Assembly: GCA_937139415.1 (NCBI GenBank)
Contig: CAKZPS010000062.1
Span: 1 to 64,000, forward strand
DNA: 64,000 nt
Direction of reading: 5' to 3'
Origin: an uncultured bacterium
GTDB taxonomy: Bacteria; Atribacterota; Atribacteria; Atribacterales; Caldatribacteriaceae
The notes below the pieces were generated by a model. It saw only the letters and a list, made by a program, of their open reading frames with translations. It did not search any database and had not been told where the DNA came from. The position numbers were made by a program, and so were the translations under genes. Below, piece after piece: positions 33,248-44,634 of the stretch; within the stretch, counting starts at the first letter, position 1; every line of letters begins with the position of its first letter.

Positions 33248-34588
33248 TTGAAAATTCTACTGATTGCTCCAAATGCAGGAGTTACTCATAAAAAGGCGCG
33301 CATTGTTCCTTTTCCTCAGGCAAGTTTACCCCTTATTGCTGCCTTAACGCCTCCCGAACACCAGGTGAAAATCATCGATGAACGATTGGAGGAGGTTGAC
33401 TTTACCGAACCATGTGATTTGGTGGGGATTACTGTTATGACTGCAACCGCTTTTCGGGCCTATCAAATTGCGGATGAATTCCGGAGGAGAGGAGTAAGGG
33501 TAGTTTTAGGTGGTATTCATCCCACCGCTTTGCCTGAAGAGGCCATCCAACATGCTGACAGCGTAGTCATCGGTGAGGCTGAGGGTTTGTGGGAGGAACT
33601 CCTACGAGATGCCAATCGTGGTCAAATGAAATTGTTCTATCGACGGGAGGGATTTCCTTGCCTCTCCGGTATTCCACCGTCACGCATCGATCTCTTACCA
33701 GGACGGTATCTCCTCAAAAATGTTTTTCAAACTACCCGTGGATGTCCCCATAATTGTGGTTTTTGTTCGGTATCCACCTTTATGGGGAGAAAATATCGTC
33801 ACCGGCCTGTGGAAGAGGTGATTCACGAAGTCAAACTGTGTTATTCTTCCATGATCGGTTTTTTAGATGATAACATTGTGGGGAATCCTTCCTACTCAAA
33901 AGAGCTCTTCCGGGCCCTTATCCCCTTACGCAGGAAATGGGTGAGTCAGGGAACCGTAAAGATGGCTGAGGATGAAGAACTCCTTCGCTTGGCCAGTCAG
34001 AGCGGTTGTATTGCCCTGTTTGTAGGATTTGAGTCGGTGAACGAAGCGACGCTCCGAGACATGCACAAAACTTTCAACCGTGTCGATAGGTATTATAAAC
34101 TCATTGAACGGTTCCATCGGTATGGTATTATGGTGATTGGTTCTTTCGTCTTTGGCTTTGATGAGGACGATACTTTGGTATTTTCTCGTACGCTCCGATT
34201 CATTGAAGACGCCAAAATTGATTTTGCCCAATTCTCAGTTCTCACCCCTTTACCGGGGACCGAAGTGTTTACCAAATTAGAAGAAGAGGGACGCATTTTT
34301 TCTCACGATTGGTCTCGATACGATTTCGCTCACGTGGTCTATCGGCCGGCGAAGATGACCCCTCAGGAGCTCCAAGAGGGGTATAATTATGTTTTTCGTA
34401 AGTTCTATACTTGGCCGAAAATTTTGCGAAGAGCACTGCGGAACTGGCGATATTTACACTATTTCCTTCCTGCCAGCTTTTATTATTCTTGGGTCTCTCG
34501 TCATTCTAAGGCTGTTCCTGAAGAGGAAAAATGTACCAAAGCAGATATTGACACGTGTGGTAAGATTAGCGGAGGGTGTCCAAAGTGA
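33248..34588 (+). CDS. Cobalamin-binding-domain radical SAM protein
   Basis: A 446-residue B12-binding/radical SAM protein. The N-terminal Rossmann-like domain (about 1-140; [22 protein letters not shown]) matches the B12-binding fold, although the His of the DxHxxG loop used to ligate cobalamin is not evident. The radical SAM motif is CPHNCGFC followed by GRKYRHRP, then an HpnP/BchE-like C-terminal region. Related enzymes methylate hopanoids, form rings or modify lipids and natural products; the substrate here is unknown. TTG 33248 is preferred since GAAAGAGGG lies 7 nt upstream. The stop overlaps the carA GTG by 4 nt, so it is co-transcribed with carAB. Confidence 0.82.
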   Translation: MKILLIAPNAGVTHKKARIVPFPQASLPLIAALTPPEHQVKIIDERLEEVDFTEPCDLVGITVMTATAFRAYQIADEFRRRGVRVVLGGIHPTALPEEAIQHADSVVIGEAEGLWEELLRDANRGQMKLFYRREGFPCLSGIPPSRIDLLPGRYLLKNVFQTTRGCPHNCGFCSVSTFMGRKYRHRPVEEVIHEVKLCYSSMIGFLDDNIVGNPSYSKELFRALIPLRRKWVSQGTVKMAEDEELLRLASQSGCIALFVGFESVNEATLRDMHKTFNRVDRYYKLIERFHRYGIMVIGSFVFGFDEDDTLVFSRTLRFIEDAKIDFAQFSVLTPLPGTEVFTKLEEEGRIFSHDWSRYDFAHVVYRPAKMTPQELQEGYNYVFRKFYTWPKILRRALRNWRYLHYFLPASFYYSWVSRHSKAVPEEEKCTKADIDTCGKISGGCPK

Positions 34589-35667
34589 AAGCTCTGTTAG
34601 CCTTAGAAGACGGACGAATTTTCGAGGGGTATGCTTTTGGAGCCTTGCGGGAAACCACTGGAGAAGTTGTTTTTAACACCAGTATGACCGGTTATCAAGA
34701 AATTCTCACCGACCCTTCCTACCGTGGACAAATTGTGGTCATGACTTATCCTCTCATTGGCAATTACGGGGTCAATTCTTTCGATGTAGAATCTTCTCTG
34801 CCTCAGGTAGAGGGTTTTGTGGTTCGGGAGAAAAGCCCTATCGAGAGCAATTGGAGATCGGAAGAAAGCCTCGATTCCTATCTCAGACGCTACAACATTA
34901 TAGGATTAGAACGTATCGATACCCGCGCTCTCACCAAGTACATTCGTGAGCGGGGCGCGATGCGGGCGGTGATCTCGCCCTTTGACCTGAATTCAGCCTC
35001 GCTTGTAGACAAAGCACGGAATGCTCCAGAGATGGTTGGTCAGGATTTAGTACAGAAAGTTACTCTCGCCCAGCCCGAGGTTTGGCACGAAGAAGGTCGC
35101 TTCACCATTGCCGTACTTGATTGTGGAGTCAAGTTGAACATCCTCCGAGAGTTGGCAAAGCGTAATTGTCGAGTAGTGAGGTACCCTGCTTTCTGGGAGG
35201 CGAAAGATGTTCTCCGTGATGCTCCACAAGGGATTCTCCTCTCCAATGGTCCCGGAGATCCAGCAGCCTTGCCCTATGTGGTCCGTTTTGCCCAGGAAGT
35301 AATAGGAAGAGTTCCGGTTTTTGGTATTTGTCTCGGTCATCAAATCATCTGTCAAGCGCTGGGAGCGAAAACTTTCAAATTGAAATTCGGTCATCATGGG
35401 GGGAACCATCCGGTGAAGGATCTCCGCTCAGGATGGGTTGCTATTACCACTCAAAATCACGGATTTAGTGTGGATTTTGATACCTTGCCTGGTAACGAAG
35501 TGGAAATTACCCATGTTAACTTGAATGACTACACCCTTGAAGGAATCAGACATAGGAAATTACCGGTTTTCTCAGTCCAATTTCATCCTGAGGCGCATCC
35601 AGGCCCTCATGACACTACCTACCTCTTTGATCAATTTGTAAAGATGGTGGAGGATAACCTTGCCTAA
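34585..35667 (+). CDS. carA: Carbamoyl-phosphate synthase small subunit (glutaminase)
   Basis: A 360-residue class I amidotransferase that supplies ammonia from glutamine to CarB for arginine and pyrimidine synthesis. The N-terminal domain has [17 protein letters not shown]; the C-terminal glutaminase has the catalytic Cys in [10 protein letters not shown] and the His/Glu pair in [12 protein letters not shown] 34585 follows GGAGGG with 8-nt spacing; it overlaps the upstream radical SAM stop. The upstream GTG 34576 in frame is less well placed. The 3' end overlaps carB by 8 nt, the usual tight coupling of the two subunits. Confidence 0.97.
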   Translation: MKALLALEDGRIFEGYAFGALRETTGEVVFNTSMTGYQEILTDPSYRGQIVVMTYPLIGNYGVNSFDVESSLPQVEGFVVREKSPIESNWRSEESLDSYLRRYNIIGLERIDTRALTKYIRERGAMRAVISPFDLNSASLVDKARNAPEMVGQDLVQKVTLAQPEVWHEEGRFTIAVLDCGVKLNILRELAKRNCRVVRYPAFWEAKDVLRDAPQGILLSNGPGDPAALPYVVRFAQEVIGRVPVFGICLGHQIICQALGAKTFKLKFGHHGGNHPVKDLRSGWVAITTQNHGFSVDFDTLPGNEVEITHVNLNDYTLEGIRHRKLPVFSVQFHPEAHPGPHDTTYLFDQFVKMVEDNLA

Positions 35668-38600
35668 GCGAGAAGATGTGAAAAGAATCTTAGTCATTGG
35701 TTCTGGTCCGATTGTGATTGGTCAGGCTTGTGAGTTTGATTACTCTGGGACTCAAGGGTGCAAGGCATTGAAGAGCGAAGGATACGAAGTTATTTTGGTG
35801 AACAGCAATCCTGCTACCATCATGACCGATCCCGAAATGGCCGACCGGACTTATATCGAACCTTTGGTGCCTGAGGTCATAGAGAAAATTATCGCCATTG
35901 AAAGACCAGACGCACTTTTGCCTACTCTGGGGGGTCAAACTGCGCTCAATTTAACCGTTCAACTGGCAGAACGGGAGATTTTTGAAAAGTTTGGGGTGAA
36001 AGTGTTAGGTGCTTCCCCACAGGCAATTCACAAGGCCGAGGACCGTAAGCTTTTTAAAGAATCGATGATGCGGGTCGGCATAGAGGTTCCCCGTAGTGGT
36101 CAAGCCTACACTCTTCAAGAAGCCATTACTATTGCTAAGGAAATTGGTTTTCCGCTGGTGATACGGCCAAGCTTTACTCTGGGTGGTACCGGTGGGTCCA
36201 TTGCTTACAACATTGAGGAATTCGAAGAATTGGCCCAGCGAGCTTTAGAAGTGAGTCTGATCCATGAAATCCTTATCGAAGAATCGGTCATTGGTTGGAA
36301 AGAATTTGAGCTCGAAGTGATGCGGGATAGTAAAGATAACGTAGTGATCATTTGTTCGATTGAAAATCTTGACCCGATGGGTATCCATACCGGAGATAGC
36401 ATCACTGTAGCGCCTGCTCAAACCTTGACCGATGAAGAGTATCAAAAAATGCGCGATTTGGCGATTCGAGCTATCCGTGAGATTGGAGTTGATACTGGAG
36501 GATGCAACATTCAGTTCGCCGTGAATCCCGCCAATGGTCGGATGGTCATTATAGAAATCAATCCTCGAGTGTCACGAAGTTCGGCCTTGGCTTCTAAGGC
36601 CACCGGTTTTCCCATTGCAAAAATTGCTGCAAAACTTGCCGTCGGATATACCTTGGATGAGATCCCTAATGATATCACGAAGAAAACCCCGGCCTCTTTT
36701 GAGCCTGCCTTGGACTACTGCGTGGTGAAGATACCTCGGTTTACCTTTGAGAAATTCCCCGAGGCCGATCCGGTGTTAGGAATTTCTATGAAGAGTGTGG
36801 GAGAGACCATGGCCATCGGAAGGAACTTCAAAGAAGCCTTACAGAAAGGGTTGCGATCCTTAGAAATTGGAAGGTGCGGATTAGAGGATGTGCGGGGGTG
36901 GGAAGAATTATCTCTCACCGAACGGCAAGAGATTTTGCGCGAAAAGCTGGGTAAGCCCAATGGAGAACGAATCTTCTATCTCAAAATGGCGGTCAAAGAA
37001 GGTATGTCGCGAGAGGAGATTCACCGTTTGAGTAAGATCGACCTTTGGTTCATCCGCCAGATTGAAGATATTGTAGAGATGGAAAATGTTTTAAAAGATT
37101 TTTCCTCGTGGGAGGAAGTTGATGAAGAACTCCTCCGTCGGGCCAAAGAGTTTGGTTTTTCCGACCGCCAATTAGCACGGTTATGGAACACCTCTGAATG
37201 GGAGATAAGGCGGTGGCGGAAAGAGAGAGGGGTACAGGCAGTGTATAAGCAAGTCGATACCTGTGCTGCCGAATTTGAAGCAGAAACTCCTTATTACTAT
37301 TCGACTTACGAGGAAGAGTGTGAGGTGAACCCTTCCTCTCGCAAGAAGATTGTCATTCTTGGAGCTGGACCGAATCGCATTGGTCAGGGGATTGAATTTG
37401 ATTACTGCTGTGTTCATGCAACCTGGGGATTGCGTGATTTGGGATATGAAACCATCATGATCAACAGTAACCCTGAAACGGTAAGTACTGACTACGATAC
37501 TTCTGATAAACTCTTCTTCGAGCCGATCTACCTTGAAGATGTCCTCAATGTCATTGAAAAAGAAAATCCTGAGGGAGTGATCCTCCAATTAGGAGGACAG
37601 ACCCCCCTCAACTTAGCAAAAGATCTTGAAAAAGCGGGAGTGAAGATTTTAGGTACTTCTCCGGAGAGTATCGATATCGCCGAAGATCGTGACCGATTCA
37701 AGGAACTTTTGGTGCGACTTGGTTTGAAACAGCCTCGTAATGATGTAGCCACTTCCTTCACCGAGGCCCAAGAAATTGCCCAAAAGATCGGATACCCGGT
37801 TATGGTTCGTCCCTCCTATGTTTTAGGAGGGAGAGCTATGCGTATCGTTTACAATCAGGAGGAATTGGAGCGTTTCATCAAGCAGGCGGTAGAGGTTTCT
37901 CCAGGTCGGCCGGTGCTCATCGACGAGTTTTTAGAAGATGCCATCGAAATCGATGTCGATGCTATTAGCGATGGTGAGCTCACCCTGGTTGCCGGTATTA
38001 TGGAACACATTGAAGAAGCTGGAGTTCACTCGGGAGATAGTGCGTGTGTCATTCCTCCCTTTTCTCTGAGTGATGAAATTATTGAAAAAATCAAACAGTA
38101 CACCTATGCCTTAGCGCGAGAGCTTCAAGTGGTCGGTTTAATGAACGTGCAATACGCGGTTAAGGATGACGAAGTATACGTGCTTGAGGTCAATCCCCGT
38201 GCTTCCCGTACCATTCCCTTTGTGAGTAAGGCTACCGGCATTCCCTTTGCCCGTTTGGCCTCTCAGGTCATGGTGGGGAGGAAACTGAAGGATATCGGTT
38301 TGACGAAGGAGATAGAGATAAGCTACTTTGCGGTGAAAGAATCGGTATTTCCCTTCCGCCGCTTCCCCGGGGTGGACCCGGTTTTGGGACCCGAGATGCG
38401 TTCTACTGGTGAAGTGATGGGTATCGACCGAGACTTCGGAATGGCTTTTGCCAAATCCCAGATTGCTGCTCAATCTCTTTTGCCGATCGAAGGGACGGTA
38501 TTCATTAGCGTAAAAAATCGAGATAAACGTGGAATAATTTTCTTAGCCAAGAAGTTATCGGATTTAGGGTTCAATATCGTAGCAACACGGGGCACGGCGA

Positions 38601-38929
38601 AAGTCTTAGGTAACAACGGAATTCCGGTGAGGTTGGTCAATAAGGTGGGGGAGGGTCGTCCCAACGTGGTTGATATGATTAAAAATCGAGAGGTCCAGTT
38701 GATCATCAACACACCTTCAGGAGGGCGAGCACAAGTTGAGAGTAGCGTGATCCGCAAAGAAGCCATTATGCGAGATGTTCCTTGTGTGACCACACTTGCG
38801 GGGGCAGAGGCGACAGTTTATGCCATTGAACGTTTGAAAAATGGTTCTATGACTATTAAGGCTATCCAAGAGTATCATCGAGAAACGCTCCGTGCCTCCG
38901 ATGTTGCCATTCGACTTTCCTCCTCATGA
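35660..38929 (+). CDS. carB: Carbamoyl-phosphate synthase large subunit
   Basis: The 1,089-residue synthetase subunit that makes carbamoyl phosphate from ammonia, bicarbonate and two ATP. The two homologous ATP-grasp halves are clear, each beginning with a Rossmann-like motif ([21 protein letters not shown] near 10 and [19 protein letters not shown] near 570). The C-terminal MGS-like allosteric domain (from about 945, [19 protein letters not shown]) is intact. TTG 35660 is the start, with GGTGGAGGAT upstream. It overlaps carA by 8 nt and the MscS gene by 4 nt, so all three are one transcript. No pyr or arg gene is beside it. Confidence 0.97.
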   Translation: MPKREDVKRILVIGSGPIVIGQACEFDYSGTQGCKALKSEGYEVILVNSNPATIMTDPEMADRTYIEPLVPEVIEKIIAIERPDALLPTLGGQTALNLTVQLAEREIFEKFGVKVLGASPQAIHKAEDRKLFKESMMRVGIEVPRSGQAYTLQEAITIAKEIGFPLVIRPSFTLGGTGGSIAYNIEEFEELAQRALEVSLIHEILIEESVIGWKEFELEVMRDSKDNVVIICSIENLDPMGIHTGDSITVAPAQTLTDEEYQKMRDLAIRAIREIGVDTGGCNIQFAVNPANGRMVIIEINPRVSRSSALASKATGFPIAKIAAKLAVGYTLDEIPNDITKKTPASFEPALDYCVVKIPRFTFEKFPEADPVLGISMKSVGETMAIGRNFKEALQKGLRSLEIGRCGLEDVRGWEELSLTERQEILREKLGKPNGERIFYLKMAVKEGMSREEIHRLSKIDLWFIRQIEDIVEMENVLKDFSSWEEVDEELLRRAKEFGFSDRQLARLWNTSEWEIRRWRKERGVQAVYKQVDTCAAEFEAETPYYYSTYEEECEVNPSSRKKIVILGAGPNRIGQGIEFDYCCVHATWGLRDLGYETIMINSNPETVSTDYDTSDKLFFEPIYLEDVLNVIEKENPEGVILQLGGQTPLNLAKDLEKAGVKILGTSPESIDIAEDRDRFKELLVRLGLKQPRNDVATSFTEAQEIAQKIGYPVMVRPSYVLGGRAMRIVYNQEELERFIKQAVEVSPGRPVLIDEFLEDAIEIDVDAISDGELTLVAGIMEHIEEAGVHSGDSACVIPPFSLSDEIIEKIKQYTYALARELQVVGLMNVQYAVKDDEVYVLEVNPRASRTIPFVSKATGIPFARLASQVMVGRKLKDIGLTKEIEISYFAVKESVFPFRRFPGVDPVLGPEMRSTGEVMGIDRDFGMAFAKSQIAAQSLLPIEGTVFISVKNRDKRGIIFLAKKLSDLGFNIVATRGTAKVLGNNGIPVRLVNKVGEGRPNVVDMIKNREVQLIINTPSGGRAQVESSVIRKEAIMRDVPCVTTLAGAEATVYAIERLKNGSMTIKAIQEYHRETLRASDVAIRLSSS

Positions 38930-39738
38930 CCCTCCTCGTTGTCTGGGCGGAAAAAATTATCCGTATCCTGGTTACCATCGGGAGTGCTTATGGTTTTGTG
39001 GTTCTCAGTAGTTACTTCTTTCGCCGTTTCCTCCTCCGTAAACTTGCTCTATCGAAGCGAGAGCTTCGTCGCAGGATAGACACCATATTCCCCCTATTAC
39101 ATAGTCTCATTAAGTACGTGGTGGTCTTCTTTGCCGCGATCATCGTCTTGCGAGAATTGGGTGTTGATGCCACAGCACTTTTGGCCGGCGCAGGAGTAGT
39201 AGGCTTGGCGGTCGGTTTTGGGGCGCAAACCTTGGTGAGGGATATTGTAACTGGGGTGTTTTTGCTCTTTGAAGATACCTTTTCCGTGGATGACGTGATT
39301 CAGATCGGAGAGATAACCGGAAAAGTTGAGGAGATTACCCTCCGTGTGACCCGGATCCGTCTCTTTTCAGGCGCCCTGGTCACCATTCCCAACGGGGAAA
39401 TCAGTCGGGTGGCGAATTACAACCGCGATTTTACCCGAGCCGTGGTAGAAATCGGCATTGATTACACAGCGGATGTGGATCTGGTGAGTGAGGTGCTCGA
39501 GAAAGTAGCCCAAGAGTATGCCGAGAACCATCCTCACCTAATTTTAGAACCCCCACTCGTGCAGAGAATTGTGCGTTTCGATCCCTCTGCTATGGTGATA
39601 CGAGTTTCGCTCAAAGTTTTGCCTCAAGAACACTGGGAGGTGGAGCGAGAACTCCTCTATCTCATCAAGAAAGCCTTGGGACGAGAAGGAATTGAGATGC
39701 CTTATCAGAAACAAGTGGTTTACCTTCGCAGAGTATGA
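38926..39738 (+). CDS. Small-conductance mechanosensitive channel (MscS family)
   Basis: A 270-residue inner-membrane channel that releases osmolytes under hypo-osmotic stress. Three hydrophobic segments lie at about 10-30, 53-75 and 80-105; the last is the Gly/Ala-rich pore helix [20 protein letters not shown]. The beta domain follows ([19 protein letters not shown], and the family-typical VTIPNGEIS), then the C-terminal alpha/beta domain. Its length fits minimal MscS. The ATG overlaps the carB stop by 4 nt, an unexpected operon partner for carbamoyl phosphate synthase. Confidence 0.92.
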   Translation: MTLLVVWAEKIIRILVTIGSAYGFVVLSSYFFRRFLLRKLALSKRELRRRIDTIFPLLHSLIKYVVVFFAAIIVLRELGVDATALLAGAGVVGLAVGFGAQTLVRDIVTGVFLLFEDTFSVDDVIQIGEITGKVEEITLRVTRIRLFSGALVTIPNGEISRVANYNRDFTRAVVEIGIDYTADVDLVSEVLEKVAQEYAENHPHLILEPPLVQRIVRFDPSAMVIRVSLKVLPQEHWEVERELLYLIKKALGREGIEMPYQKQVVYLRRV

Positions 39739-39758
39739 ATTTAAGGAGGTGGAAATCG

Positions 39759-41450
39759 GTGGTAGATCGAACAGTCAAAATTGGTGGAGCAGCGGGACAA
39801 GGAGTTCAAACGGTTGCTGAGATTCTCTCTGTCATCCTCAGACGGAGTGGTTATTATGTTTTTTCCTTGGAAGATTACCAATCACGTATCCGCGGTGGCC
39901 ACACCTTTACCCAAATTCGTTTCGCTAACCAGCCTGTGCACGCGGCGAAGAAAAGCATCGACCTCTTAGTCTGCCTCGATTCGTTAACCCATGAGTTACA
40001 TCACTCCGAGGTCGCTCCTCAGGGGTTCATTTTGGGTCACGTTTCTCCTCAAGAGTCTTCCGCATCTTTGGGTCGGCTCATTGCGATCGATTTTGAAAAA
40101 GAGGCGGTGAACTTAGGGGATAGGATTTTTGCCAATACGGTGGCCATCGGAGCACTATCTCGACTTTTAGGCTTGGCACCCCAAAGAGTGGAGGATTATC
40201 TTGCGCAGGTGTTTTCGAAGAAGGGACAAGAGGTTATCGAAAAGAATATTGCCGCCTTCCGACGGGGAGCAGAACTGGTTGGGGAAAATAAACTCTTCGG
40301 TGAAGAAACCATCGATCCTCCCGAAAATCCTCCCCGCTTCTTGCTTGATGGAAATCAAGCCTTAGGATTGGGGGCTCTGCTTGCCGGGTGCACATTTTAC
40401 AGTGCCTATCCTATGACTCCCTCGACCGGAATTATGAATTCTTTGGCCTCCAAGGCCAAAGAATATGGCATTCTCGTAGAGCAGGCTGAGGATGAAATTG
40501 CCGCTATTAACATGGCTTTAGGAGCTTCATATGCGGGGGCACGGGCCATGACCGGTACCTCAGGTGGGGGTTTCTGTCTCATGGTGGAGGGATTGGGATT
40601 GGCAGCCATGACCGAAACTCCTATCGTCATCGTCAACGGACAACGTCCGGGTCCCAGTACTGGCCTTCCCACAAGAACTTCCCAGGCCGATCTCCATTTC
40701 GTCATCCATGCCTCTCACGATGAGTTTCCTCGATTTGTTTTTGCGCCTCGTGATCCTCAAGACGCTATCAATTTGGTCATTCGGGCTTTTTCCTTGGCAG
40801 AGCAATATCAGGTGCCGGTGATTGTTCTGAGTGACCAGTATCTTGCCGACTCGAAAGTTGCCTATCAGGATGTTGTGGTGACCGAGCCGGTAAAGCGTCC
40901 GTTACCAGTAGATGGACAAGAAGAGTATTGCCGCTATGCCTTGACTCCTTCGGGGGTGTCACCACGAGCTATTCCCGGAGGAAAAGCCTTGGTCGTTGTA
41001 GATAGCGATGAACACGATGAATGTGGTCACCTCACTGAGGACTTGACAATACGTGTCCGTATGCACGAAAAGAGGATGAAAAAATGGGAAGCCATGAAGA
41101 GGGAAACTCGTTTACCTTTTACGATGGTTGGTAGAGATGTCAACTTGATAGGCTGGGGTTCCACCTGGGGAGTGCTCTGGGAGACACGGAAAGAACTTGC
41201 TCGCAAGGGAATTGAAGCAGGAATTATCCACTTCAATGAATTGTGGCCTCTCCCGCAGGGCCTGCGAGACATTCTGCGCTCCTTAGTTTCTCCTATCGTG
41301 GTAGAACACAATTACACTGGACAGCTTGCTGAGCTCTTAGAACAAGAAACCGGAGTGGAGTTAGGAGAGAGGATTACTCGTTACGATGGAAGACCGTTCC
41401 TTATAGAAGAATTGTGTGCACGGGTGGAGGAGGTATGGGGTCGTGGATAA
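39759..41450 (+). CDS. 2-oxoacid:ferredoxin oxidoreductase, fused gamma-alpha subunit
   Basis: A 563-residue subunit. Residues 1 to about 185 are the gamma (pyruvate/ketoisovalerate oxidoreductase) domain ([19 protein letters not shown], then [11 protein letters not shown]). Residues from about 195 are the alpha domain with [27 protein letters not shown] and [30 protein letters not shown] split across the usual transketolase-pyrimidine fold. The layout matches KorA/2-oxoglutarate-type and related enzymes that oxidise 2-oxoacids to acyl-CoA and reduce ferredoxin. GTG 39759 is chosen because AAGGAGG lies 9 nt upstream; ATG 39735 precedes that site. It forms a complex with the beta subunit encoded next. 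Confidence 0.92.
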   Translation: MVDRTVKIGGAAGQGVQTVAEILSVILRRSGYYVFSLEDYQSRIRGGHTFTQIRFANQPVHAAKKSIDLLVCLDSLTHELHHSEVAPQGFILGHVSPQESSASLGRLIAIDFEKEAVNLGDRIFANTVAIGALSRLLGLAPQRVEDYLAQVFSKKGQEVIEKNIAAFRRGAELVGENKLFGEETIDPPENPPRFLLDGNQALGLGALLAGCTFYSAYPMTPSTGIMNSLASKAKEYGILVEQAEDEIAAINMALGASYAGARAMTGTSGGGFCLMVEGLGLAAMTETPIVIVNGQRPGPSTGLPTRTSQADLHFVIHASHDEFPRFVFAPRDPQDAINLVIRAFSLAEQYQVPVIVLSDQYLADSKVAYQDVVVTEPVKRPLPVDGQEEYCRYALTPSGVSPRAIPGGKALVVVDSDEHDECGHLTEDLTIRVRMHEKRMKKWEAMKRETRLPFTMVGRDVNLIGWGSTWGVLWETRKELARKGIEAGIIHFNELWPLPQGLRDILRSLVSPIVVEHNYTGQLAELLEQETGVELGERITRYDGRPFLIEELCARVEEVWGRG

Positions 41451-42297
41451 TCCTTTTGACCTTTCCAGTGACATTGCATGGTGTCCGGGATGCGGGAATT
41501 TTGCCATTCTCAAAGCCTTGAAAAGCACTCTTTCTGAATTAAACTACGAACCTCATGAGGTGGTGCTGGTTTCGGGAATCGGGCAAGCGGCGAAAATTCC
41601 CCATTATTTGCGGGTGAACGTCTTTAACGGTCTTCACGGGAGGAGCATTCCCGTTGCTTTCGCAGTTAAGAGCGCGAACCCTCGTCTTGTGGTCATTGCC
41701 GAATCCGGGGATGGGTGCATGTACGGAGAAGGAGGAAACCACTTCGTTCATGCCATTCGCCGTAATCCAGATATCACGGTCATTGTCCACAATAACCAAG
41801 TTTACGGTCTCACCAAAGGACAGGCTTCGCCTACCTCGGAAGAGGGTTTTGTATCCAAGGTGCAAACCTTAGGCAGTTTGTCGGCGCCTTTCAACCCCCT
41901 CAGCATCGCCATCGCTCAAGATGCGAGTTTTGTGGCCCGGGGTTTTGCCGGAGATATCGAAAAATTGAAGGAAATACTCAAACAAGCAATCACTTGGCCG
42001 GGATTTGCTCTCGTAGATGTTCTCCAGCCCTGCGTCACCTTTAACCGAGTCAATACCTATACTTGGTACAGAGAAAGGGCATATTACTTAGATGTCCAGT
42101 ACGATCCCGAGGATCGGGTGAAAGCTTTCGAGAAGAGCTTAGAATGGGGTGAGAAAATTCCCCTCGGGATTTTCTATCGGCATAGAAAGCCTACCTACCA
42201 AGAAAAATTCTATGCCCTCGTTTCCTACCCTCATCTCCTCTATCGAGAGCGAGCGGTTGAGGAAGTGCTGGATAGAGAGCTTCAGTATTTCCAATAG
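41443..42297 (+). CDS. 2-oxoacid:ferredoxin oxidoreductase, beta subunit (TPP-binding)
   Basis: A 284-residue subunit that binds thiamine diphosphate. The N-terminal WCPGCGNF holds cluster cysteines, [15 protein letters not shown] and [15 protein letters not shown] form the TPP/magnesium motif (GDG...NN). The C-terminal region has the family Cys in [12 protein letters not shown] 41443 follows GGTGGAGGAGG and overlaps the alpha gene by 8 nt. No separate ferredoxin-like delta subunit is encoded nearby, so the electron acceptor is likely a free ferredoxin. 2-oxoglutarate and pyruvate types cannot be separated with certainty; the KorAB-like fusion favours 2-oxoglutarate. Confidence 0.92.
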   Translation: MDNPFDLSSDIAWCPGCGNFAILKALKSTLSELNYEPHEVVLVSGIGQAAKIPHYLRVNVFNGLHGRSIPVAFAVKSANPRLVVIAESGDGCMYGEGGNHFVHAIRRNPDITVIVHNNQVYGLTKGQASPTSEEGFVSKVQTLGSLSAPFNPLSIAIAQDASFVARGFAGDIEKLKEILKQAITWPGFALVDVLQPCVTFNRVNTYTWYRERAYYLDVQYDPEDRVKAFEKSLEWGEKIPLGIFYRHRKPTYQEKFYALVSYPHLLYRERAVEEVLDRELQYFQ

Positions 42298-42298
42298 A

Positions 42299-42323
42299 GT
42301 GAAGAGGGTTCGACCCTCTTCAC
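42299..42323. terminator. Hairpin between convergent genes
   Basis: GTGAAGAGGGT (42299-42309) pairs perfectly with ACCCTCTTCAC (42313-42323) around TCG. It follows the beta-subunit stop by 1 nt and overlaps the last codons of the minus-strand universal stress protein gene, so it can end both transcripts, though no T-run follows. Confidence 0.6.
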
Positions 42324-42769
42324 TGTAATGCCTCGCCACGTTTCACCACCATAACCGGGATACAGGTTTTCTTGATCACCCCGATGGTGACACTTCCCAA
42401 AAAGACACTGGCTAAACCGGTCCGTCCATGAGTGCCCATAACGATGAGGTCTACTTGGTTTTCCTCGGCGAAGCGGACAATTTCCTCAACCGGTTCCCCT
42501 GCTACCACTTCAAGGGCTATTTTCTCCACAGGAAAAGAGGGAGCTAAATTTTCCTTTGCTTCCTTGAGCATGTCGTTTTGGATTTGGAGGACCACATTTT
42601 CCCACGGATTTCCAGGTTGGGAGGTGAGAATATTGACTTCGGCTAAGGTGAGGACGTGAAGAATAGTGACCTTGGCCTGAAAGGTACTGGCTAACGAGGT
42701 AGCACTTTTTATGGCTAAGTCTGAGAATGGAGAAAAATCGGTAGGGACCAAAATATGGGAAATGTTCAT
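42320..42769 (-). CDS. Universal stress protein (UspA family)
   Basis: A 149-residue single-domain USP. The N-terminal ILVPTDFSPFSDLAI and the ATP-binding signature GTHGRTGLASVFLGSV (Gx2Gx9GS) are present, so it is of the nucleotide-binding type. Such proteins protect cells in starvation and stress and may bind ATP or AMP; the partner is unknown. GGAGGT precedes the ATG. It is 62 nt downstream of the sugar-permease gene on the same strand and may be read through from that transporter operon. Confidence 0.9.
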   Translation of the reverse strand: MNISHILVPTDFSPFSDLAIKSATSLASTFQAKVTILHVLTLAEVNILTSQPGNPWENVVLQIQNDMLKEAKENLAPSFPVEKIALEVVAGEPVEEIVRFAEENQVDLIVMGTHGRTGLASVFLGSVTIGVIKKTCIPVMVVKRGEALQ

Positions 42770-42831
42770 AGTCTTACCTCCCTCACATTTTCTATCAGCT
42801 TACCGTTTTTTCTGCGAAAAGGCAATGACTC

Positions 42832-43683
42832 CTATTCTTTGACGGCACCTAAGGTTAATCCTCGGATGAGGTATCGGGAAGTAAGTGCGGCTAGAATGAC
42901 CGGTGGAGTTATGGCCAGGAGCGATAAGGCTGAGACTTTCCAGAAGTCTAACCCGCGTACCGTTAGGGCGCCGGCGATGATGACCGGCATGGTCATAGTT
43001 TTTCGATAGGAGAGGGTAACCACGAAGAGAAATTCGTTCCAAGAGAAGACGAAACACAAGATATATACCGCTACGATGCCAGGAAGGGCAAGCGGAAGTG
43101 ATATTCTCCAAAAAGCTTGTACGGTAGAGCAACCATCGATGAGTGCTGCTTCTTCTACCTCTTCGGGGAGTTCGCGGAAAAAGTCAATCATCAACCATAC
43201 CGCTAAAGGGAGATTGTAGACGATGTGGGCCATGATGATGGCAGGAAGGGTGTCCAAGAGGCGCAGGGTTCGCATGATGAGGAAAAAGGGAATGGCAACG
43301 GCGATAGGGGGGAACATACGGTTAGAAAGAATCCATACGGCGATATCTCTATTCTTCCAGCGAGAGAAACGAAAACGGGCTAAGGAGTATCCCCCCAAGG
43401 CGCCCATGAAGAGAACGAGAAGTGAACTTACCGAGGAAACGAGGATGCTATTTCGCAAACCTTGTTTAGTTCTCTCGCCTTCTGCTTGTCCTAAGACCAC
43501 TTGCCAAGCGTATGAAGAAGGTTTAAATTGAAGGTAGGGCAAAAAAGCGGTGCTGTATTGTTCTCCGGGAGATTTAATAGCGGTGATAGCACCCCAAAAG
43601 AAGGGGAAAAGAGTCCACAGAGTGAAAAGAGCCAGGAAAATCCAAGCAAAAACGAAAAACCCCGATATGCTCTTTCTTTTCAT
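42832..43683 (-). CDS. Sugar ABC transporter permease, MalG type
   Basis: A 283-residue inner-membrane permease with six predicted helices. The EAA loop that contacts the ATPase is clear: EEVEEAALIDGCSTVQAFWRISLPLALPG. It is the second permease of an oligosaccharide-type importer. AAGGAGGTG precedes the ATG, and it starts 3 nt after the MalF-type gene. The cognate ATPase is not encoded in the window, as is common when a shared MsmX/MalK-type ATPase serves several importers. Confidence 0.94.
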   Translation of the reverse strand: MKRKSISGFFVFAWIFLALFTLWTLFPFFWGAITAIKSPGEQYSTAFLPYLQFKPSSYAWQVVLGQAEGERTKQGLRNSILVSSVSSLLVLFMGALGGYSLARFRFSRWKNRDIAVWILSNRMFPPIAVAIPFFLIMRTLRLLDTLPAIIMAHIVYNLPLAVWLMIDFFRELPEEVEEAALIDGCSTVQAFWRISLPLALPGIVAVYILCFVFSWNEFLFVVTLSYRKTMTMPVIIAGALTVRGLDFWKVSALSLLAITPPVILAALTSRYLIRGLTLGAVKE

Positions 43684-43686
43684 CCC

Positions 43687-44565
43687 CTACACCTCCTTGC
43701 GAAGTCTGCGCAGGAGAAATTGTGAAACGAATAAGACAATACCTAAAAAGACCCAAGAGAGGCTACACGCATAACCCAGGTCAAAGTATTGAAATCCTAC
43801 TGTGTAAGTGTAGTAGGAAAGAGATTCGGTACTCGTCCCAGGTCCTCCTCCGGTGATGCCGAAAACTAACTCGAAAAGTTTGAAAGCATCTATGGCGCGT
43901 AAGAGAACGAGGGTGACGATGATAGGAAGGAGAAGAGGAAAAGTAATGAAACGAAAGGCTTGAAAACGAGAGGCACCGTCGACTTGGGCTGCGTCGTAGA
44001 GTTCAACGGGGAGAGTTTGAAAAGCGGCGAGAAGACCGAGAAACATAAACGGAGTCCATTCCCAGATGTCTACCACCATGAGCACGAAAGGAGTGAGTTT
44101 TGCATCGGTGAGCCAGCGAACGAAATTGATCCCCATGCTCCCCATAATTTTGCCCACGATACCCGCATCGGGATTGAGGAGCATCCGCCACATGAAAGCT
44201 ATGCCGATGGGCGGTGCAGCCATGGGAAAGAGGAAGACGACTCGGAAGAAATTTCGAAAGCGGATTTTTTCGTTGAGGATATAGGCAAGGAGTAAACCCA
44301 AGGAGAGTTCACTGACTACCACGATGAAAACGTAAATCACCGTGAAACGAAAACTGTTCCAAAAGCGGGGATCGGCAAAGAAAATGGTGTAGAAATTTTT
44401 CAATCCGACGAAGATGGGCGAGCTGGCCGTAGCAGCCTTCCAGCGGTGAAAACTCAGCGAGAGAGACCAAACAAGGGGGAAGATTCCCATAGCCATGAGA
44501 TAGAGAAGGCTAGGAGCGAGAAAACCGATTTTGACTCCTTTCCCTATTGGTTGTGCCTTACCCAT
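43687..44565 (-). CDS. Sugar ABC transporter permease, MalF type
   Basis: A 292-residue inner-membrane permease. It has six predicted helices starting at FLAPSLLYLMAMGIFPLVW, and the EAA loop in the pattern VELYDAAQVDGASRFQAFRFITFP. ATG 44565 has AGGAGAA 5 nt upstream; a longer in-frame start at 44631 would run into the terminator hairpin and is rejected. It follows the binding-protein gene after a hairpin (44593-44621) that should reduce permease expression relative to the binding protein, and is followed by the MalG-type permease. Confidence 0.94.
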   Translation of the reverse strand: MGKAQPIGKGVKIGFLAPSLLYLMAMGIFPLVWSLSLSFHRWKAATASSPIFVGLKNFYTIFFADPRFWNSFRFTVIYVFIVVVSELSLGLLLAYILNEKIRFRNFFRVVFLFPMAAPPIGIAFMWRMLLNPDAGIVGKIMGSMGINFVRWLTDAKLTPFVLMVVDIWEWTPFMFLGLLAAFQTLPVELYDAAQVDGASRFQAFRFITFPLLLPIIVTLVLLRAIDAFKLFELVFGITGGGPGTSTESLSYYTYTVGFQYFDLGYACSLSWVFLGIVLFVSQFLLRRLRKEV

Positions 44566-44592
44566 GGTTTTTCTCCTAAAGTAGAAGATAAT

Positions 44593-44621
44593 AAAAAAGC
44601 CGGGTGCATGCACCCGGCTTT
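44593..44621 (-). terminator. Attenuating terminator between binding-protein and permease genes
   Basis: A fully palindromic 26-nt hairpin (44596-44621) with GCCGGGTGC/GCACCCGGC arms is followed on the minus strand by T6 (44598-44593) then ATTATC. It lies 14 nt after the binding-protein stop and 28 nt before the permease ATG, so partial termination gives high binding protein and low permease. Confidence 0.88.
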
Positions 44622-44634
44622 GAGGATTCAATTT

